From the NCBI RefSeq assembly GCF_029962835.1, contig NC_080573.1, forward strand, positions 33,349,001 to 33,413,000: a DNA stretch of 64,000 nucleotides, given 5' to 3'. Within the stretch, counting starts at the first letter, position 1. Every line of letters starts with the position of its first letter. Position numbers and translations under genes: made by a program. Under the pieces are notes generated by a model, which ran no database searches, had not been told where the DNA came from, and worked only from the letters and a program-made list of their open reading frames with translations. Below are positions 58,330-64,000 of this stretch, piece by piece. The stretch is from Magnolia sinica. Its lineage: Eukaryota; Streptophyta; Magnoliopsida; Magnoliales; Magnoliaceae.

Positions 58330-59790
58330 TTCATATAATCCTCGAGGATCGAGGGTAGGTCTTCCCGACCTCAGCTTTCGATTCCCAAGTAGCCTCTTCT
58401 ACGCCATGATGCGTCCATAAGCACCTTCACGAGAGGGATAACCTTGCTACGCAGCACTTGCTCCTTTCTATCGAGAATACGTGTCGGTTGGAGTACATAA
58501 GTGGCATCCTCACTTAACTGCACTTGCTCCCAACTGATAATATGCGAAGGATCAGGAACGTACTTCTTCAGCATAGAAACGTGAAATACGTTATGCACGC
58601 CCGCAAGAGGTGTGGGCAAAGCAAGGCGGTAAGCTACCACTCCCACTCGATCCGTAACTTGAAATGGACCAATAAATCTCGCGCCTTCCCTTCTTACCGA
58701 ACCGCAAAACTCCCTTCATAGGAGAGACCTTCGAAAAAACATGATCTCCCACTACGAACTCAAGCGGTCGACGCCTCGAATCAACATAACTCTCTGCTCT
58801 GCACTGCTAGAAGTCGACGTCGAATGATGTCAACCTTCTCTCAAGTCACCTGCACAACTTCGGGCCAAGCAAACTACGCTCACCAATTTCAGCCCAACAA
58901 TGTGGTGCTCGCACGGCGACCATACAACGCCTCGAAGGGAGCCATGCCGATACTCGCCGGAAACTATTATTATACGCGAACTCGGCCTGAAGACAATCAT
59001 CCCAACCGTCTTTGAAATCCAAAACACAAGCTCGCAACATATCCTCCAGGACTTGATTCACGCGCTCCGTCGCCCATCTGTTATGCGGATGAAACGCGGT
59101 CTTGAACTTCGCCACACCCATCGCTTCTCGGATACGAGTCCGTAAGATAGATGTAAAACGCGTGTCTCTATCGACACAATCTCCAGGGGAACTCCATGTC
59201 GACGCACTATCTCCTTGATATACAACCTAGCCAACTCGTCACAGAGTAAGTGACTCGATCGGTAAGAAATGCGCCGACTTCGTTAATCGATCGACGATCA
59301 CCCAAATAGAGTCAAATCCCTTTCGCGTCCTCCAACCCATAAATAAAATCCATAGAGATGAAATCCCACTTCCATTCCGCTATGGGCGGCTGAAGTATAC
59401 CAGGAGGTCGGCGATGCTCGCCCTTGACTTGCCGGCACGTGAGACAACGAGAAACAAATTCAACAATTGACCTTCATATTGTCCCACCAATAAGACCTCT
59501 TCATATCCCGATACATCTTCGTGCTACTGGATGCATCGCAAGCTTAGAACTATGGGCTAACTCGAGAACCTCACGCCTCAAGTCAGGGAGTTAGGAACAC
59601 ATAACCGCCACGAAAACGTAGGCCCCCATCGGAACTAACAGTCGGAGTTCCCATCTGTACCAACCCGCCGCCTCATCTTCACCAAAAGCTCATCATCCGC
59701 CTGAGCCGCAACGATCCTCTCGTCGATAACGGCCGTACACGAATGTGTGCGATAACCTCATACGGCTCAACCACCGTAAGCTTCGCTCAA
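58330..59790 (-). pseudogene. gypsy integrase region with C-terminal chromodomain-like end
   Basis: Integrase inserts the element cDNA into the chromosome. From N to C on the minus strand: zinc-finger remnant and start of the core (FVSRCLTCRQVKGEHRRPPG, WKWDFISMDFI) near 59340-59470; core C-terminal part (TERVNQVLEDMLRACVLDF, LQAEFAYNNSF) near 58990-59090; a basic linker (CRAESYVDSRRRPLEFVVGD) near 58750; then VHNVFHVSMLKKYVPDPSH and RILDRKEQVLRSKVIPLVKV (58430-58600), a chromodomain-like end. Many one- or two-base frameshifts break the frame, for example at HPHNRW where families have HPQTDGQ, and after KVIPLVKVL. There is no continuous frame longer than about 90 codons. Confidence 0.85.
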
Positions 59791-59829
59791 AATCGCGCAC
59801 GAACTCCAACATCTCCCACTCTGCTATCA

Positions 59830-60260
59830 TCAGCCGCAAACTTCAAAGCCTTCTTGCGACTCAACGCATCTCGCCACAAGGTTCGCCTTACCAGGATGGT
59901 AAGAAACATCGAACTTGAAGTCCTTCAATGTTTTCATCCATCTGCGCTGCCTCATATTCAAATCACGCTGCGTAAAAATATACTTAAGGCTCTTGTGGTC
60001 GCAAAAGAGCTCGAACTCCTCACCATAGAGGTAATGTCTCCAAAGCTTTAATGCGAAGATGACGACCACTTCCAAGTCGTGCGTAGGGTAATTCTCTTCG
60101 TGTTTCCTTAATCGACGCGAAGCATAAGCAATCACCCCGTCCTTCCGCATAAGGACACAACCCAATCAACGCGAGAGGCGTCAGTATAAATAATATACTT
60201 AACCCCTTGCTCGGCAATACTAGCACAGGGGCGGACGTCAACTTGTCCTTCACTTCCTGA
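59830..60260 (-). pseudogene. gypsy RNase H domain
   Basis: RNase H degrades the RNA strand of the cDNA hybrid. The best stretch (59830-60165) reads [60 protein letters not shown] and [12 protein letters not shown], the usual order for gypsy RNase H. The opening TDAS motif is lost to a frameshift near 60160-60200. The connection to reverse transcriptase upstream is also shifted. The C-terminal end runs on toward the integrase with further breaks. Confidence 0.88.
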
Positions 60261-60308
60261 AAAGCAACTCCGCCCGCTCACTCCAAGCAAACTTCAAATC
60301 CTTCCGTG

Positions 60309-61502
60309 TCACCGCGACAACGGTCCGGCAATCTTCGAGAAGTCCTGAATAAAGCGTCGATAATATCCTGCAAGGCCAAGAAAACTCCTCACCTCAGTAA
60401 CTGAACCAGGCTGCTTCCAGTCTTGCACTGCAGCTACCTTGGCAAGGTCGACGGCTATACCTTCCTTGGACACCACATGTCCCAGGAACTTGACTTCCTC
60501 TTTCCAGAAATCACACTTCTTGAACTGTGCGAAAAGCTGATGCTCCCTAAGAGTACCCAAAACCGCTCTTAAGTGCTCCTCGTGCTCGCCGGCTCGCCGA
60601 ATAAATCAAGATGTCATCAATAAATACAATGACGAATCGAAACAGAAACGGCCGAAACCCCTGTTCATTCGATCCATGAACACGGCCGGCGTCGTCAGAC
60701 CGAACGACATCACAAGGAACTCATAATGACCGAAGCTGGTCCTGAAAGCGGTCTTCTGCACGTCCCCATCCTTGACGCGCAACTGATGATACCCTGACTG
60801 CAGATCAACCTTCGAAAAGTACCGTGCCCCCTTCAACTGATCAAACAGATCATCAATCCTGGGCAAGGGGTACTTATTCTTCACAGTTACCAAATTCAAC
60901 CTGCGATAATCAATACACAATCGCAAGGAACCATCCTTCTTCTTCACAAACAGAACAGGTGCTCCCCAAGGAGACACACTGGGCCGAATAAAACCCAATT
61001 CTAGCAAACCATCTATCTGCTTCCTCAACTCCTCCATTTCACTCGGAGGCATCCGATAGGTGGGTAAAGAAATGGGCGCCGCACCAGGCATAAGATCGAT
61101 AGCAAAATCAATCTCACGCTGAGGAGGTAATCCAAGAATCGACTCAAACACATCTTCAAACTCCTGAACTACCGGCGTACTAACCAACGCCGACTCGGCC
61201 GAACTCTCCAACAGAGAAGAATAAAAATCAATACGAATAGGGTAACTGACCTGAACTGGGAAAGTAACAATCTCGCCCTCAGGTCCATGGATCGTCACTG
61301 ATCTCGCTTCACAATCAATCTCAGCTCGCATCCTCGTGAGCCAATCCATACCCATAATAACATCGTAGTGATAAAGCGGTGCGACTAGCAAATCAACACG
61401 GATCGATCCACTTCCATGATCAATCACAGCACAACTCCAAAAACAAACAACATGCATTCCATTAACCAAAATCGTCGCAATACAAGTAGTGCAGCAATAC
61501 AT
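60309..61502 (-). pseudogene. gypsy protease C-terminus and reverse transcriptase
   Basis: The frame 60606-61502 begins in the C-terminal half of the aspartic protease ([15 protein letters not shown]). It continues through the protease-RT linker (PAYRMPP-type, here [20 protein letters not shown]), then the RT fingers and palm: [76 protein letters not shown] one-base shift near 60670 puts the catalytic FIDD box (60613-60624) in another frame. The downstream piece 60309-60560 carries [11 protein letters not shown] and [19 protein letters not shown]. The protease active-site DSGA motif is not present upstream. Confidence 0.9.
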
Positions 61503-61653
61503 GAATCACGACTAGGAAAGCATGAAAACAACAACATCTAACACTTCAAACAACCACTAACAGCTACAACAACTACAACAACTCCAACAGCAAGCCAACA
61601 ACGGCTACACATAGAAAGAAAAATACAACAAAGCAAAGACGGCCACGACGATG
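61503..61653. other. junction between the pol remnant and the non-gag ORF
   Basis: About 150 bp rich in CAACAA-type text on the plus strand. No zinc knuckle, capsid or protease start is visible, so this is where the normal gag-protease join is missing. Confidence 0.5.
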
Positions 61654-62864
61654 CTACTCGTCATGAGACGGAGGCGGAGCACCCTTATCCTGCAAGCAAC
61701 ACAGGATAGACTTCAAAGTCCGGGACATCTTCTTGAACTTGTGCTTAACCAAGCCTCGAAGATCCACCATCTCCTGGCAAAGCCGCTTGCCCTTCTTCAA
61801 GCCGTACGAGACGGCCATGCAACCTGCTCTGCGCCCTGCTCTGGCACCACAAGAGGAGAGCGATCACTCGAATCTTGTGCCCCAATCTCTTCCTCGTCTT
61901 GCTCGCTTCTTCCTCGACTCCGCACCACCTTCAAAGATAACTCTCATCATCACTCTCGACCCGGCCTCACCCTCGAGGCAAGCCGACGTAACCAACCTCC
62001 ATCGCCTTAAGGGTCCTCAAGTTGATATAGCAAAGAACTGGCTTCTCAGCTCCAAGCCTATAGCCAAACTCATGTGCGATCTTGCAAATGAGGCGGCCAA
62101 AGGGAAGAGACTCGGTCCTTCTACTCGAACGAGCGATGAGAATAATCTGACGCAGGACGTACGTCGGCACACACAACTTCGCATCCTGCCCCACCCGATA
62201 TAGAAAATCTACCATCAGGCGCGTACACTCGCCTGCGGTTGCTCCACCCGGGATACACATTGAACGTAAAGATGTGGTGAAGCAAACGGAAGTCGTCCGT
62301 CATGTGAGAAGCCAAAAGACTCCTATTAGGCTGCCATTCGACCAGACTACCACACAAGGATCGGGTTCGACGATCCCTCTCGCGCACACTGTCAACATTC
62401 TTCTCGCTGGCATGAACTTCCCCAAGTGGCACCTTCAAGAGTCGGGATATCAAAGCAACATTGACAATTCCAACTCGACCGCTACCACAGGAAATTTTGA
62501 ACTACAGAGGATCCAGCGAAGGCTCCAGAATGTTGGCATAGAAGGCCCGAACAGTGCTAGCATTCGCGCGATACTCGCCTTCGAACAAGGGACCCCAACC
62601 AGCCCCTTCTAGGCGCTCCAACAAAAAGAACTCACCAAAGAGCCGCGGATCAACATGAGCCTCAAAAAGGACTCTACGCCCCTCATAGACTCCATGCGAC
62701 AATTCCGCCAACAAGGTCCTACTGACAGGAGCTCGAGGATCGAGGTCCCGCTTCGTCTGGAACTCGCGCGTGGCGGACGTGCTAGCGGCGGCACCTCTCG
62801 GCCTCCGTGCACGGGTTGGGCGGCTCTACCCGGCTTCATCCACGGGCGCTCTCTTCTTCCCCAT
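61654..62864 (-). pseudogene. ORF-1-like plant transposon protein in the position of gag
   Basis: The frame opens MGKKRAPVDEAG at 62864 and ends KGAPPPSHDE-stop at 61654, about 400 codons with an early TAG (codon 13) and several frameshifts. Recognisable parts are LFEAHVDPRLFGEFFLLERL and STVRAFYANILEPSLDPL near 62510-62690; SLVEWQPNRSLLASHMTDDF near 62300; then DFLYRVGQDAKLCVPTYVLR and SLPFGRLICKIAHEFGYRLG (62020-62200). This is the profile of the plant transposon-associated/ORF-1 family found beside many plant retroelements; its function is unknown. It lies between the primer binding site and pol, where gag should be, and no capsid or CCHC knuckle was found. It was either captured by this element or inserted and now masks it. 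Confidence 0.68.
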
Positions 62865-63720
62865 CAAGGAAAGAAGGGAAGAAATGGAAAAGATGGCCGT
62901 CACAATCTCCAAGAGGGCCATGAGAAATGAGAGAAAGAGAGAAATAGGAAGATGGTGAAGCTTCCACACAACTATGAGCCAAAAAGGGAATAAAAGGGCT
63001 CAAATGAGAGGGAAAGATGGAGAAATCAGCAATGGAATGGAAGATTTGAGAATGGGGTGATGGGTTTGCACGAAAATGGAAGGAAGATGAAGATTTGGGA
63101 GAGATTTGAGAGAGTTTGGAGAGGTTGTTGAAGAAAAGGAGAGCTTGGAAGAGGGTTTTGTAAAGGAAATAGGTAAAAGGAGTGGTTTTAAAGTGAAACC
63201 CGTGGAGGGGTGGGCCACACAAGCCTCATGGACGATCGGCCCGCGTCGGCCCGGCCCGCGTCGGCCAGGCCCGCCGAACCGGCGATGGCATCGCCGGTCT
63301 CTGGACATATCGGCGATGCCTCGCCGATTTGGCGAGGTCCTCCTGGTCCTCCTTGGTCCAAATGATGTGGTTCCCCCCCTGGGTCCCACGGAAAATGCCC
63401 CGATTGGCCCCTTGTGTAATTTGAAGTTTATCGGGTCATTCTGACAGAAATCTGATACAAACAGCGATTTCTGGAAGGTTTAAAAATGAATAATGGGAGG
63501 GTAGACCATCTACACTCATTAATAGAGGGTCTAGAACAGGTTTCGGGTCGCTGTGTGTGATCAGGTAAGGGTACAGACTCGATCTTGGCAAAGGTTTTCA
63601 GGAAACTTTCGCCGATAGAAACTACGGAGCACAAACACAAAGCGATGATAGACCCGCACCCAATTACACTATAGTGGTGACAACGTGCGGTGTGTGACCA
63701 TAACCCAGGTCCGGTTTAAT
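62865..63720 (-). other. 5' leader of the gypsy element
   Basis: Untranslated region between the primer site and the first ORF. It contains an open but unlikely minus-strand frame (to 63222) rich in Ser/Phe/Pro, and a G+C-rich block at 63225-63345 with repeated CGGCGAT/ATCGCCG inverted words that could fold as hairpins. Confidence 0.6.
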
Positions 63721-63741
63721 CCAGATCATGCTCTGATACCA
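63721..63741 (-). other. primer binding site of the gypsy element (initiator tRNA-Met)
   Basis: The minus strand reads TGGTATCAGAGCATGATCTG, three bases from the end of the 5' LTR. Same primer as the TR-GAG array. Confidence 0.92.
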
Positions 63742-63744
63742 ACT

Positions 63745-64000
63745 TGTAACGCCCTGAAATTCGGGGGTCGAGCATAACTCGGCTCCCGAGTTCCAAAACA
63801 TCACTTATGCAACATAATTAATGAATGATGTATGTTGACGTATTAGCACATAAACATGGGATAGATTAAGCCAAAACGCAGATATGATTCAGGGATAAGT
63901 GAATAAAGCAAGCAGAAGACTTATAGTAAAATATGTGTACAAGTGTAAGTCCTTGAATTACATATACAACCAGATCGTGTAAAAGTGTTATTTATCAAAA
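63745..64000 (-). repeat. 5' LTR of the gypsy element, cut by the window end
   Basis: Begins TGTAACGCCCTGAAATTC on the plus strand, which is the 3' terminus of the LTR on the minus strand. From 63856 it matches the left LTR from 55330. By comparison the full LTR should be about 3.07 kb, so most of it lies beyond the window. Confidence 0.9.

Larger units (their letters stand above)
55330..64000 (-). mobile_element. Tekay/Del-like Ty3-gypsy retrotransposon, decayed
   Basis: Minus-strand element. The 3' LTR is at 55330-58286 (missing its last about 111 bp), followed by the polypurine tract (58287-58302), pol (58330-61502) and a non-gag ORF (61654-62864). Then come a leader (62865-63720), the tRNA-Met primer site (63721-63741) and the 5' LTR from 63745 past the window end. 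The integrase C-terminus with a chromodomain-like RILDRKEQVLRSKVIPLVKV block and the primer type place it with Tekay/Del chromoviruses. It cannot be autonomous. Confidence 0.88.

Noticed and set aside
61651..62612. Plus-strand frames of 110-156 codons opposite the gypsy non-gag ORF
   Set aside because: They are shadows of the minus-strand ORF-1-like gene, which shows family motifs, while the plus frames show none.
62836..63222. 128-codon minus-strand frame in the gypsy leader as a coding gene
   Set aside because: Low-complexity Ser/Phe/Pro text in the untranslated leader; it overlaps the start of the better supported ORF in another frame.

Overview
The window is nuclear DNA of a flowering plant, from a repeat-rich (heterochromatic or subtelomere-like) region. 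Three things support this: En/Spm-type CACTA transposons, a PIF/Harbinger transposon and Tekay/Del-like Ty3-gypsy retrotransposons primed by initiator-tRNA-Met (TGGTATCAGAGC); plant-type introns inside the transposon genes; and fragments of plant housekeeping genes carried by a transposon. The short non-autonomous elements resemble ones I associate with magnoliids, but that is only an impression. I see no intact host gene, no RNA gene and no CRISPR array. Almost everything is nested, decayed mobile DNA.

Layout. 1-430: unassigned flank. 431-1264 and 10082-about 22930: one degenerate telomere-like satellite (CCTAAA-type, about 0.39 kb and 0.59 kb higher-order spacing), split by an 8.8 kb CACTA element (1265-10081) with a TAA target duplication. 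That element has no recognised transposase but carries pieces of at least three host genes: a phospholipid:sterol acyltransferase-like exon, two NOT1 (CCR4-NOT scaffold) exons and an antisense BLISTER-like exon. 22931-30035: a second CACTA element with recognisable but broken tnpD and tnpA-like genes and a striking palindromic 3' subterminal array. Its 5' end is missing or lies beyond the satellite. 30038-33954: two LTR-like blocks. 33955-37110: the coding half of a PIF/Harbinger element (Myb/SANT ORF1 and DDE transposase) with two of three catalytic residues changed. Its presumed other arm lies at 49437-about 50000.

37111-49436: a tandem LTR-internal-LTR-internal-LTR array of a non-autonomous gypsy-type element with very long LTRs (about 5 kb) and only about 0.92 kb between them, encoding a mini-Gag with two zinc knuckles and no pol (TR-GAG type). 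50001-55095: small non-autonomous elements (several MITEs, a possible SINE, a copia-like LTR fragment) and unassigned spacer. 55096-55329: another LTR fragment. 55330-64000: a minus-strand Tekay/Del-like gypsy element whose 5' LTR runs off the window. Its pol is recognisable but frameshifted. Where gag should be, it carries a reading frame resembling plant transposon-associated ORF-1 proteins.

The genes do not form a working pathway. They are parasitic elements that have inserted into one another. The most interesting points are the gene-capturing CACTA in the satellite, the strand-biased satellite abutting the tnpD start, the tandem TR-GAG array and the gag-replaced gypsy element. Protein family names rest on recognition by eye. 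No database search was run.
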